From positions 1 to 64,000 of the forward strand of contig CAVCTM010000002.1 of the NCBI GenBank assembly GCA_963605115.1: 64,000 nucleotides of DNA. The letters run 5' to 3'. Shown here piece after piece: positions 49,917 to 57,031 of this stretch. The stretch's first letter is position 1, and every line of letters begins with the position of its first letter. Position numbers and translations under genes: made by a program. Origin of the DNA: SVKR01 sp963605115 (lineage in GTDB: Bacteria > Bacillota > Clostridia > Oscillospirales > Oscillospiraceae). Below the pieces are notes generated by a model, which ran no database searches, had not been told where the DNA came from, and was given only the letters and a program-made list of their open reading frames with translations.

Positions 49917-49923
49917 TTCCGTA

Positions 49924-50226
49924 TTACTTCGCTACTTCATGATTCGCAACCTTTTTTGCGAACTTATCGTACTCTTTGGCAGCCTCGTCCGCCGCCTGTC
50001 TCGCCCGCGCCACGTTGCCGTTGTTATGTCCGCCGGTCATAGCGTTCGCGGTCACGACCGATAGCTGCAAGGTCGCATCCAGCATTTGCAGCATCAGTTC
50101 CCCGTGCCGCTCCCTGAGCGATGCGTGCCGCTCCGCGCGGCTCGCCGCCGCCTTGCTGTTCCTCGCAATGAGCGCGCAGACGACCGCCGCCAGCGCGCTC
50201 ACGACCGCGCAGATGATCTCCGCCAT
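49924..50226 (-). CDS. Phage lysis-region membrane protein, 100 residues
   Basis: One N-terminal hydrophobic helix (MAEIICAVVSALAAVVCALIA) followed by a basic, helical, Ala/Arg/Glu-rich tail (SKAAASRAERHASLRERHGELML, QAADEAAKEYDKFAKKV in parts). It lies directly downstream of the holin, in the place where a second holin or spanin-like helper often lies; I do not recognise a named family. The ATG at 50226 has GGAGGCAA upstream; the longer open frame overlaps the holin gene. Confidence 0.75.
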   Translation of the reverse strand: MAEIICAVVSALAAVVCALIARNSKAAASRAERHASLRERHGELMLQMLDATLQLSVVTANAMTGGHNNGNVARARQAADEAAKEYDKFAKKVANHEVAK

Positions 50227-50248
50227 GTGTGTTGCCTCCGTTTTGCCC

Positions 50249-50503
50249 TTATTTTGCCGGGGTATCATACTGCATTGCCCGCTCGCTGTCCGCCACGCCC
50301 TGCGTGGTGGGGTCTACCACAACGCCGAGAATGGTCAGCACCACAAACACCGCATTGACGACAGTGAGCAGCTTCTCCGAGACGAAGCTGAGATCCAGCT
50401 CAATGCCGAAGAGCGCCGCCACCGCCTGCACGAGCAGCAGCACCGCCGGGATGAGCGCGAGCCAGAAGCTCCTGTTCTTGATGCGCACTTTCCAGTTGAT
50501 CAT
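50249..50503 (-). CDS. Phage holin (phage_holin_1/PF04531-like)
   Basis: An 84-residue protein. INWKVRIKNRSFWLALIPAVLLLVQ opens it (NWKVRIKN, then a helix), a second helix follows (LLTVVNAVFVVLTILGVVVDPTT) and the C-terminal tail is QGVADSERAMQYDTP. This is the pattern of two-helix class II holins in Gram-positive phages, which permeabilise the membrane to release endolysin. AAAGGAG precedes the ATG. No endolysin gene was found beside it or in the window. Confidence 0.9.
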   Translation of the reverse strand: MINWKVRIKNRSFWLALIPAVLLLVQAVAALFGIELDLSFVSEKLLTVVNAVFVVLTILGVVVDPTTQGVADSERAMQYDTPAK

Positions 50504-50564
50504 TTCGTTTCACTCCTTTCCATCACGTATTTTGTCTCCATGTTGCTTTTATCGCTCCTTTCCC

Positions 50565-50592
50565 TTGACATTTGTGTAATTTTGTGTATAAT
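50565..50592 (+). promoter_or_regulatory. Promoter of hicAB
   Basis: TTGACA (50565-50570), 16-bp spacer, TATAAT (50587-50592). TTTGTGTAAT and TTTGTGTATA form a tandem repeat across the spacer and -10, a possible HicB operator. Confidence 0.8.
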
Positions 50593-50614
50593 ATACTTGC
50601 GAGGAGGGAGTGCT

Positions 50615-50806
50615 ATGAAACCGAGAGCCGCCGCCGTTGCGGAGCTGGAAAGCTCCGGCTACACCTTCAAGCGCCACGGCGCGAACCACGATATTTTCTA
50701 CAACCCGGCGACCGGGAGCATCATCCCGCTCAAACGCCACGATTTCGATGAAAGCGACCTGCGCTATATCCGCGCAGAGATCAGGAAAAGTGAAAGGCGG
50801 AAATAA
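50615..50806 (+). CDS. hicA: HicA-type toxin (mRNA interferase)
   Basis: A 63-residue dsRNA-binding-fold protein of the HicA family. Visible are LESSGYTFKRHGANHDIFYNP, with the catalytic histidine in RHGANHDIF, and the second strand IIPLKRHDFDESDLRYI. HicA cleaves mRNA in a translation-independent way unless held by HicB. GAGGAGGG precedes the ATG. It is on the plus strand inside minus-strand phage late genes, with its own promoter; HicB starts 2 bases after its stop. Confidence 0.92.
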   Translation: MKPRAAAVAELESSGYTFKRHGANHDIFYNPATGSIIPLKRHDFDESDLRYIRAEIRKSERRK

Positions 50807-50808
50807 CG

Positions 50809-51201
50809 ATGAAATATCTCTACTCTGCAATGTTCCACCCGGACGGGGGCAAGATCATCGCCTCCGTGCCGGACCTCCCCGGCTGCGTGACCTCCGGCCG
50901 CGATATGCAGGACGCGATTGCGCAGATCACGGACGCCGCCTCCGGCTGGCTCGTCGTCGCGGAGGATGAGGACCTGCCCATCCCGCCCGCAACGGCGCAG
51001 GACGCGCTGGACCACGCCCGCGGGGACGTGTTCTCCCTCATCCAGATCGACACGCTGGCTTACCGCGCCGCAACCGACACGCGCGCCGTGCGCAAAAATG
51101 TGTCCCTCCCCGCGTGGATGGCCACGCTCGCCGACCGCCGCGGCATCAACTGCTCTCAGGTCCTTCAGGAGGGCCTCGCCGCCCGCCTGAACGCGGGGTA
51201 A
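50809..51201 (+). CDS. hicB: HicB-type antitoxin
   Basis: A 130-residue antitoxin. The N-terminal partial RNase H-like fold has YSAMFHPDGGKIIASVPDLPGCVTSG (in parts: FHPDGGKIIAS, VPDLPGCVTSG), followed by MQDAIAQITDAASGWL. The C-terminal region NVSLPAWMATLADRRGINCSQVLQEGL (in parts) is a ribbon-helix-helix DNA-binding segment for autoregulation. It neutralises HicA and should repress the promoter at 50565. Spacing with hicA is 2 bases. A terminator follows at 51274. Confidence 0.92.
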   Translation: MKYLYSAMFHPDGGKIIASVPDLPGCVTSGRDMQDAIAQITDAASGWLVVAEDEDLPIPPATAQDALDHARGDVFSLIQIDTLAYRAATDTRAVRKNVSLPAWMATLADRRGINCSQVLQEGLAARLNAG

Positions 51202-51273
51202 AGGTGCGGCGGTATGCAGAATGCGAGCCTTAACCAACACATGTGCCATAAGCTCTCCTGCCGAAATGCCTAT

Positions 51274-51295
51274 CCCCCGTTCAAATGAGCGGGGG
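51274..51295. terminator. Terminator between hicB and the phage late operon
   Basis: CCCCCG (51274-51279) pairs with CGGGGG (51290-51295) with further pairs inside; CGCTTTTAT follows on the plus strand. Confidence 0.7.
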
Positions 51296-51300
51296 CGCTT

Positions 51301-51579
51301 TTATATCCCCTCAAGGTCATCCCACGTCACGCACTCGGTCTCGATCACGTCCCAATCCGGATACTTTGCCTCGAACTCCGTCCAGTTTGCGACGTGCGGG
51401 TCGAAGGGGGCGACCTCCACTGCAAACTGTGCCGCGACCGAGACGCCGCGCTCGGCGTAGCTCACCGTGATCTGCTGCGTCCCCTCCGTCATCAGCTCGG
51501 TCGGGCTCACGGTAAACGCGCTCCCCGGCAAGACAGTAGGCAGCCGGAAGACAAATGTTGGAGTCGTCCCCTGATACAC
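51301..51579 (-). CDS. Phage Ig-like/tail-region protein, 92 residues
   Basis: A beta-rich protein: VYQGTTPTFVFRLP, LTEGTQQITVSYAERG-like strands (QQITVSYAERGVSVAAQF), and a C-terminal WTEFEAKYPDW...WDDLEGI tail that echoes the aromatic-acidic repeats at the end of the YmfQ-like protein. The start is GTG at 51579, right after GGAGGTGAT; a longer open frame upstream would cross the hairpin 51588-51615. Last gene of the tail operon before hicAB. Function unknown, possibly a tail-tip accessory. Confidence 0.65.
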   Translation of the reverse strand: MYQGTTPTFVFRLPTVLPGSAFTVSPTELMTEGTQQITVSYAERGVSVAAQFAVEVAPFDPHVANWTEFEAKYPDWDVIETECVTWDDLEGI

Positions 51580-51587
51580 GCTTATCA

Positions 51588-51615
51588 CCTCCCCGGTCTC
51601 CCCGAACCGGGGAGG
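51588..51615. promoter_or_regulatory. Hairpin containing the ribosome binding site
   Basis: CCTCCCCGGT (51588-51597) and ACCGGGGAGG (51606-51615) form a 10-bp stem with an 8-base loop. On the minus strand the 3' arm contains the GGGGAGG site of the following gene. On the plus strand it is followed by TTTTT, so it could also terminate antisense transcripts. Confidence 0.65.
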
Positions 51616-51637
51616 TTTTTGCAGTTTTTGCGGAGCC

Positions 51638-51778
51638 TTACTCCTGCGGCAGCATGCCCGCAAGCTCCTGATACTGCTCCGCAGTGATGCGGCCGGCGGC
51701 GAAAAAGATATCCAGCTTCTCCTGCATTCCTTCGACCTGATCGCGTTCGATCATGCGCTTCAGCGTTCTGTACAGCAT
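51638..51778 (-). CDS. 46-residue phage small protein
   Basis: The frame starts MLYRTLKRMIERDQVEG and ends FFAAGRITAEQYQELAGMLPQE. It is soluble and helical. The ending 'GRITAEQYQELAG' resembles the C-terminal motif of small XkdX-like phage proteins (typically GKITAEEYEEITG), which sit at the same place after tail-fibre genes. AAAGGAGGGAGG lies upstream. Too short for routine gene calling but supported by its binding site and tight operon position. Confidence 0.75.
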   Translation of the reverse strand: MLYRTLKRMIERDQVEGMQEKLDIFFAAGRITAEQYQELAGMLPQE

Positions 51779-51795
51779 TTTGTTCCCTCCCTCCT

Positions 51796-52176
51796 TTATT
51801 CTTCGAGTCCAAGCTCCAGCAGTGTGAGTCGGAGCTCGTGGTCGACGACGAGGGCGTCGGTGTCTTTCTGCGCCTGCGTTGGGTCCGGAAGCTCCACATC
51901 CGGATGCTCCGCAAGATAGGCATCGAACGCCTCCTGATTGCCTGTCATGGCGGTCAGATATGTACCGTCATGCTCGATGTTGACAAAGCCGCAGAAGTCG
52001 TGGAAGATCTGCGTATCGAACCCATCCGGGACAAAAACGTACCCCTCCGGCGGCTCTGCACATGGCCATGTCTGCAAGCCGGGACGTCCACCTGTTGCGT
52101 TAGGCTCTTTTTTGACGATCTGCATCTGGCTCTCCAGCATTTCCATCGGCTTTCCGTTGCTGTCATATAACTGCAT
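51796..52176 (-). CDS. Probable separate tail-region protein (internal start in the longer frame)
   Basis: A 126-residue product beginning MQLYDSNGKPMEMLE. AAAGGAGGAG lies about 8 bases before the ATG at 52176, a far better binding site than chance. It contains PEGYVFVPDGFD, IFHDFCGFVNIEHDG and a C-terminal helix VDHELRLTLLELGLEE. Similar small proteins accompany tail-fibre or tail-tip genes of Clostridia phages (from memory, not checked). Given the site, I expect it to be made independently of the HTH part encoded upstream in the same frame. Confidence 0.6.
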   Translation of the reverse strand: MQLYDSNGKPMEMLESQMQIVKKEPNATGGRPGLQTWPCAEPPEGYVFVPDGFDTQIFHDFCGFVNIEHDGTYLTAMTGNQEAFDAYLAEHPDVELPDPTQAQKDTDALVVDHELRLTLLELGLEE

Positions 52177-53340
52177 TGCTGTGCTCCTCCTTTTTTCGGC
52201 TGTTTTGATCTGCCTGTATGCTGTGGATTTGGCGCAGCCGAACTCGTCGGCTATCTGCTGCAGCGTTTTTCCGCTCCGTTTCGCGCGCAGCAGCTGCGTT
52301 TGCCTTAAGGTCTGCGGCTTGTCATCCCAAGCCCGGAACTCGTTGCGGAGCCCGGCAAAAGCGGACGTCAGCGCCGCATAAACGTCAGCCTCTCGACAGA
52401 ACGCCTGCATTGCCGGCGAAGACAGACTGCCTCTCTCCGTGCCGTACCGGTTGATCCCGTCTGCGCGCTCCCAGCCTCTCGTCGTGACAAGCAGCGGCGG
52501 CAGCGGGGCGTCAGGCGGGGCAGTGACCGCGTTCCCAAGCAGCGGCAGGAGATCGGAGCTCTCTCCGCCCGCTTTGGCTTGCATCGCCGCCGTCCCCAGC
52601 GTCTCCAAGTTGCGCAGCACGATCCGCCGCCCCGGATAGGGAACGGCAAGATTCCGCAGCGCGCGGTTAAGCCCGCGCGAGATCGTCGACCGCGTCACCC
52701 CCAGCAGGCCGCAGATCACGTCTGCACGCAGCCACTCGCCAAACCACAGATACAGCAGGACGACCTGCTTTACGCTGCAATAGCTGAAAAGCACCTTCTG
52801 CGCCGCCGGCCGTGTCATATCGAGTATTGCGTCTCCCTCCCGGTGTGCCGTCTCTACCGCCTCGGCTAAGGCGCGCATACGGCGCTTAGCATCGGCGGCA
52901 GGTCTGGTCACGGAGGAAGTACTGACGCCGCGGGCGCGGGCGATTCCTGCCGCCGAGTGTCCTCGGAGTATGGCGCGGAAATAATCCCCCGATTTATCCG
53001 GGAGGCTCTGCACGACGGTGTCGACAGAGTCGACGAGATACTGGTTGCTCCGCTCCACGTCCGCCCAAGTGACGCCGTCCTCCTCCACGTCGCCCCAGCA
53101 GCGACCGAGCCATTCGCCGTATTGGGCAAACGATTCTCCGCGTCCAAATGCCGTCGCACTCATTTTTTTCGCGGTCGGCGTCCGCTGCGCCGGTGGCGCT
53201 CTTCGGTCGAGCGCGTGCCGGGCTGCTCTGATTTTTTCCCGGACGAGCTGAATCTCCAGCTCGTCCGCCCCCTCTACGCTCATCCGCTTTCTCTGTTCTA
53301 TGAGCGCATCGAGGTTTTTCTTCAGCTCGTCATTGGTCAT
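51796..53340 (-). CDS. Three-HTH phage protein reading in frame into a tail-region protein
   Basis: An open frame of 514 codons with two parts. Residues 1-388: a charged coiled coil (about 1-45), then three helix-turn-helix segments, AAGIARARGVSTSSV (about 130-144), ADVICGLLGVTRSTISRGL (206-224) and LQQIADEFGCAKSTAYRQI (360-378), reminiscent of sigma-region-4 or phage activators. Residues 389-514 look like a separate structural protein (see 51796-52176) with its own AAGGAGGAG and ATG. There is no stop between the two. It lies in the tail operon at the place usually held by tail fibres. ATGA overlap with the upstream 74-residue gene shows coupled translation. Identity uncertain; sigma-like or transcription-activator role is inference. 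Confidence 0.65.
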   Translation of the reverse strand: MTNDELKKNLDALIEQRKRMSVEGADELEIQLVREKIRAARHALDRRAPPAQRTPTAKKMSATAFGRGESFAQYGEWLGRCWGDVEEDGVTWADVERSNQYLVDSVDTVVQSLPDKSGDYFRAILRGHSAAGIARARGVSTSSVTRPAADAKRRMRALAEAVETAHREGDAILDMTRPAAQKVLFSYCSVKQVVLLYLWFGEWLRADVICGLLGVTRSTISRGLNRALRNLAVPYPGRRIVLRNLETLGTAAMQAKAGGESSDLLPLLGNAVTAPPDAPLPPLLVTTRGWERADGINRYGTERGSLSSPAMQAFCREADVYAALTSAFAGLRNEFRAWDDKPQTLRQTQLLRAKRSGKTLQQIADEFGCAKSTAYRQIKTAEKRRSTAMQLYDSNGKPMEMLESQMQIVKKEPNATGGRPGLQTWPCAEPPEGYVFVPDGFDTQIFHDFCGFVNIEHDGTYLTAMTGNQEAFDAYLAEHPDVELPDPTQAQKDTDALVVDHELRLTLLELGLEE

Positions 53341-53561
53341 TTTTCAGGTCGCTTTCCCGCGTAGAAAATGTAACTTCCCGGTCGGGGCGCGTCGTAGTAA
53401 TTTAGGAGCATGTCCGCGGTTTCCCGCGTCTGTCGACATATTTCGACCAGCTCGTTTATCCGCCGCTTATCGGCGCCGGCGCGCCGCAGCTCCTCGATCC
53501 GCAGCGCCAGCAGAGCCGCGCTGCGCAGGTAATTCTCCCCCAGTTCTCTCAGCGTGGCCAT
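53337..53561 (-). CDS. 74-residue helical phage protein
   Basis: An amphipathic, probably coiled-coil protein (LRELGENYLRSAALLALRIEELRRA, KRRINELVEICRQTRETADMLLNYY in parts) with a short tail PRPGSYIFYAGKRPEK. Its stop overlaps the start of the three-HTH gene as ATGA, so the two form a coupled pair. Its own start is 1 base after the YmfQ-like stop. No family recognised; a partner or adaptor for the HTH protein is the simplest reading. Confidence 0.65.
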   Translation of the reverse strand: MATLRELGENYLRSAALLALRIEELRRAGADKRRINELVEICRQTRETADMLLNYYDAPRPGSYIFYAGKRPEK

Positions 53562-53562
53562 G

Positions 53563-54099
53563 TCAATCCGCGTAGATCTCTTCCCAAGTTTTTCCTTCGA
53601 GATCCTCCCACGTCGGGAACTCCTCTTCGAGTTCCTCCCACGTGTAGCGACGGATATTGACGACCCAAGAGATATGCGCGGGGATGATCTCGTTGAGCAT
53701 AGCCGTCAGCCATGCCTTTCCCGGCGGATATCCGCGTGTCTCCAGTGAGGTGATCTCGATCCGCGACTCTCTTGGGTGATCGTCCACACGGACCTTGCCA
53801 TTAAACGCCTCGCCAGCGACGGCTGCGATCTGCTCGGCTGTCGTGGTCGGGCGTCCGCAGAGCTTTGCGATAACACGCGCCCGTCTGGATTCCGTGCTCT
53901 CCCCCGCCGTCGGCGTCAGCGCGAGCGCCTCCTCCCAGATCGGCAGAGACCACGTCGCCGTTGTGGGCAAAAGCTGCTCCAGAAAACTGCTGTAGTTGGA
54001 CCACAGCGCCTTCAGCGGTCCGCCGAGTGCTTTCTGGATGCTCTCCATTTCCGGGCTGCCGCTGTAATAGCCCGGCAGCTGCTTATTAAGATCCTGCAT
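53563..54099 (-). CDS. YmfQ/XkdU-like phage baseplate protein (DUF2313)
   Basis: A 178-residue protein typical of the last baseplate gene in contractile-tail phages: early QLPGYYSGSPEME, then helices around LEQLLPTTATWSLPIWEEALAL (in parts), AGESTESRRARVIAKLCGRPTTT and a domain with PRESRIEI and MLNEIIPAHISWVV. The C-terminus is a string of Trp-Glu repeats (YTWEELEEEFPTWEDLEGKT in part), common in this gut-phage group. It overlaps the gp47-like gene by 14 bases. Confidence 0.88.
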   Translation of the reverse strand: MQDLNKQLPGYYSGSPEMESIQKALGGPLKALWSNYSSFLEQLLPTTATWSLPIWEEALALTPTAGESTESRRARVIAKLCGRPTTTAEQIAAVAGEAFNGKVRVDDHPRESRIEITSLETRGYPPGKAWLTAMLNEIIPAHISWVVNIRRYTWEELEEEFPTWEDLEGKTWEEIYAD

Positions 54100-55204
54100 T
54101 CAGCGTCACCTCCCCAAGTACCGGCACGTCGGACACCGTCAGCGTCAGATTCGCCGCGCCGCCGTTGAGCTTCACGTCGGCGACGTCGATCACGCCGGCA
54201 ACATCGAGCAGCAGCGACTGGATCCGGCTCAGTCTCACCGTCAGCGCATAATCGCTGAGCGTATCTCTGTCCGCGTCGATCACAGCGGCGAAGCCTCCCC
54301 GCACCGTCGCGGACAGATATTCCTTCAGCACCGCTTTGCACGCCGCGGCTGCCGCATCCAGACTCGCGCCGGAGCTGAGCGTCACCGTTGCGGACACATT
54401 GACCGTCACTCCGGTCGCTGCAACGACTGTGACCTCAGCTCCGACCGGTCGGAGCTCCTCAATGTATGCCGCGACCGCCGAAACCGTCTCTGCCGCCGCC
54501 GGCTGCATATTGCTATCCGCAAGGATCACCTTCACGGTCCCCGCGCCGTCCCAGACGCGTATCACCCGCGCCGCGCCGACGCCGGGCATCTCCGACGCCC
54601 ACTGCCGGTACTGGTAGGCATTCCCACTGGTTGCCGGCTCCCGGAGTGCCGTATAAAGCCGCTCTGTCAGTGCCGCCGAGGTCTCATCATCCGTGCCGCC
54701 GGAGGCAGCCCCCGCGACGAAGGATTTGAGCCCCGGCACGACAAACTTTGTCCGCACGATCTGCCCCTCCGCGACGTTATAAGCGGTCCCTGCAGCCGAT
54801 GCAGTCAGGCTCCCGCTGCCGGATGCGTCTGCGTCGTCCTCAGCCGCCGTCAGCGTCACATCCTCATCCAGTGTAAATGACAGCCCGTCCTCGGTCAGGA
54901 ACTCTGTCCCTGCAGGGATCACCGCCCCGGCGGTCCCCGTCAGTGTCACCGTTCCGGCGGCTTGCTCCCCATTTTTGCGATTCACGCCGAAAATGCCCGC
55001 CATCTTGTCCAGATAGCCTCCGCTGGTTTCATTGACATAAAACACGTCCGGCAGCGCGTCCATTGCCTTATAGAGCCGGTACATCTCATTCACAGCGGGA
55101 GCCAGAACGTCATAGAGAAAGCTCCCTTCGCCCGTCATCAGGTCGGTGTTCAATTCGGACACGACCTGATCCCATATCGATTTCGGCGTCACATCCTCAA
55201 ACAT
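54086..55204 (-). CDS. Baseplate J/gp47-family protein (XkdT-like)
   Basis: A 372-residue wedge protein of the baseplate. It has the gp47/JayE features: N-terminal YDVLAPAVNEMYRLYKAMD, GVNRKNGEQAAGTVTLTG, GAVIPAGTEFLTEDGLSF, the helical hinge ALTERLYTALREPATSGNAYQYRQWA (in parts) and the C-terminal VTVNVSATVTL strand region. It links the tail hub to fibres and triggers sheath contraction. It overlaps both neighbours by a few bases, consistent with one late operon. Confidence 0.93.
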   Translation of the reverse strand: MFEDVTPKSIWDQVVSELNTDLMTGEGSFLYDVLAPAVNEMYRLYKAMDALPDVFYVNETSGGYLDKMAGIFGVNRKNGEQAAGTVTLTGTAGAVIPAGTEFLTEDGLSFTLDEDVTLTAAEDDADASGSGSLTASAAGTAYNVAEGQIVRTKFVVPGLKSFVAGAASGGTDDETSAALTERLYTALREPATSGNAYQYRQWASEMPGVGAARVIRVWDGAGTVKVILADSNMQPAAAETVSAVAAYIEELRPVGAEVTVVAATGVTVNVSATVTLSSGASLDAAAAACKAVLKEYLSATVRGGFAAVIDADRDTLSDYALTVRLSRIQSLLLDVAGVIDVADVKLNGGAANLTLTVSDVPVLGEVTLNAGS

Positions 55205-55616
55205 CCGTGTCCACCTCCAATGATCCGTAAATCGTGCGCACCATGCAGCTCACGTGCAGAGAGGAGCCGGAGAACTCCACGGAGATCTCCGACACGCTCG
55301 TAACATAGCGGCTGACGCGCAGACAATCCTGCACACAGCGCGCCGCCACCGCCTGCTTGAGCAGGTCGGTGTATGCACGTCCGATGAGCTCCTGACTGTC
55401 CAGACCGTAATTGCGTGAGTAGATCGCGCAGGAAAAGCGCGGCGTATGCAGCGCCTTCCAGCACCACACTGCAACGGCGTCCTTTCCGGTAACATAAACC
55501 GGCTCTCCGCCGCGGAAAACCGGTTTGTTCTTTTCAAAGTCCCATTTGACTTCCTTCGCGAGCGGCAAAGTCTCCTGCCGCTGCGCTGCCGAGACCGCAG
55601 CCGGAAAAATGCTCAC
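55197..55616 (-). CDS. DUF2634/XkdS-like baseplate protein
   Basis: A 139-residue protein matching the XkdS (gp25-like lysozyme-fold) group of baseplate proteins: EVKWDFEKNKPVFRGGEPVYVTGKDAVAVWCWKAL (in parts), SCAIYSRNYGLDSQELIG and a strand-rich C-terminus. It lies in the PBSX gene order just upstream of the XkdT-like gene, with an 8-base overlap. Structural role in baseplate assembly, no enzymatic motif. Confidence 0.87.
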   Translation of the reverse strand: MSIFPAAVSAAQRQETLPLAKEVKWDFEKNKPVFRGGEPVYVTGKDAVAVWCWKALHTPRFSCAIYSRNYGLDSQELIGRAYTDLLKQAVAARCVQDCLRVSRYVTSVSEISVEFSGSSLHVSCMVRTIYGSLEVDTDV

Positions 55617-56017
55617 AGCCTGACCTCCTTGCTGAGTATATAAAACGTCTGCTGGTCCGGCGTGAGCATAAGCAGCTGATCTCCTGCGGAGAACGCCGCC
55701 GACGCGCGCCGCACCTGCGCCCGCAGGCTGCCGCCGGTCGCCGTCAGCAGCGCGCTCTCTCCGATCGGCGCGATGGCAAGCGCACCGGCAACATCGGAGA
55801 GCACCACGCTCCCCGAATCACCCGCCAGCAGCGCCGGATCGCACCACAGACGCCCCTCATCCTGCCGCTGCTGTGTCCCGCATACGTCTACCACAAGCGG
55901 ATCGACCTGCAGCACGGTCCCAAGATATATCCTGAGCGCGCCGGCGGCAGCACGCTCGGCGCCCACCCTGCCCAGCGTGTCCACGATCTGAGCATAAGCA
56001 TTCTCTGAGTCGTTCAC
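55613..56017 (-). CDS. DUF2577/XkdR-like phage protein
   Basis: A 134-residue protein in the XkdR position. It begins VNDSENAYAQIVDTLG and has YLGTVLQVDPLVVDVCGTQQ and the C-terminal FSAGDQLLMLTPDQQTFYILSKEV (in parts), typical of DUF2577. The start is GTG at 56017 with GGGAGG about 8 bases before; a TTG upstream would place the binding site inside the gene. It overlaps the next gene by 4 bases (stop/start). Confidence 0.82.
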   Translation of the reverse strand: MNDSENAYAQIVDTLGRVGAERAAAGALRIYLGTVLQVDPLVVDVCGTQQRQDEGRLWCDPALLAGDSGSVVLSDVAGALAIAPIGESALLTATGGSLRAQVRRASAAFSAGDQLLMLTPDQQTFYILSKEVRL

Positions 56018-56031
56018 CTTTGTGCCTCCCT

Positions 56032-57021
56032 TCAAGCGCTCGCGGCGGTCTTTGCCTCAGCCTCGCTGATCAGATCCTTCAGACTGATCTGGATCTTCGT
56101 CCGCCAGACCCCGCGGTCCCATGTGTGGGCGTCGCTCAGGATATAAAAGAGCCCGTAGGTCCTCGTGACCGGCTCCTCGACCACCACCGTGTTCCCGGTG
56201 AGCAGCCGCAGATTGCCGAGGCACTCGCAGGTCAGCGTGGTCTGGAGCCCGTTGTCCGTCAAAAGCTGCCGGGCCTGCGCCGCCGGGTCATCCTTGCCGC
56301 CGGCAGAGATCGCGCGCTGAAATACGCCGTAAAGAGCCTGCGAGTCGGTATCCTCCACGGTGTCCTGCAGCTTTCCGTCGGCACTGTAGATCCTGACGCG
56401 GTTTACGAGCCCGGTGCCGACGTCCCGCGACTTGATGCTCAGCAGATTCGCGCCGGGGCTCAGGAGCAGCGATTCCCGACTCAGCACCTTTTCGACCACA
56501 TCCAGATTCTGCCCGCGGAACCGGAGCTGGTACTTCACGCCGGTCTTTGCCGACGCCAGCTCGTACGCCGTCTTGATAATGGTGTAATAATCCCCCGGCA
56601 GAAAGTTCTGGCTGACCGGGGTCCCCGTCTCCGCAATGCTGCCGCACCGGAACCCGCACTCGTCAGCCAGAGCGCGGACGACCGCCTCCGGCGTTGCGTT
56701 TTCCACCTTGCGGTAAGTCTCATTTTTCCGAAGATAGAGTCCCCAGTCGTAGGCTACGTTGTCGGCGTCCGTGCCGGCTGTGTCTACGCTGTGGTCGAGC
56801 ACCAAGCCGGAAAACACCCGGTCGCCGTCAACGTCAAGGTCCACCGTCGAGCCCGTCTCACAGCTTACCTGCGGCTGGCGCGCATCCCGGTCTGTGCGGA
56901 GCAGGGAGAAGCTGAGCTGGCGGCTGACGGTCTTATAATCCCCGCTCCACGTGATCCTCCGCGCGAGCGCGGAGATCTCCGTGGTCTCATATCCGATTGT
57001 GGAAAAAAGCTGAAATCCCAT
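56032..57021 (-). CDS. XkdQ/YqbQ-like tail hub protein
   Basis: A 329-residue hub protein of the late-control-D/gp27-like group. It opens MGFQLFSTIGYETTEI with a first beta-barrel (RQLSFSLLRTDRD), a linker region VENATPEAVVRALADECGF, and a second barrel with TRTYGLFYILSDAHTWDRG at the C-terminus. It joins the tube to the spike. ATG at 57021 follows GAGGACGG. It sits between the LysM protein and XkdR-like gene as in PBSX. Confidence 0.87.
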   Translation of the reverse strand: MGFQLFSTIGYETTEISALARRITWSGDYKTVSRQLSFSLLRTDRDARQPQVSCETGSTVDLDVDGDRVFSGLVLDHSVDTAGTDADNVAYDWGLYLRKNETYRKVENATPEAVVRALADECGFRCGSIAETGTPVSQNFLPGDYYTIIKTAYELASAKTGVKYQLRFRGQNLDVVEKVLSRESLLLSPGANLLSIKSRDVGTGLVNRVRIYSADGKLQDTVEDTDSQALYGVFQRAISAGGKDDPAAQARQLLTDNGLQTTLTCECLGNLRLLTGNTVVVEEPVTRTYGLFYILSDAHTWDRGVWRTKIQISLKDLISEAEAKTAASA

Positions 57022-57031
57022 GGTCCCGTCC

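Noticed and set aside
51214..51288. 24-codon plus-strand frame after hicB
   Set aside because: No ribosome binding site, and it ends inside the terminator hairpin.
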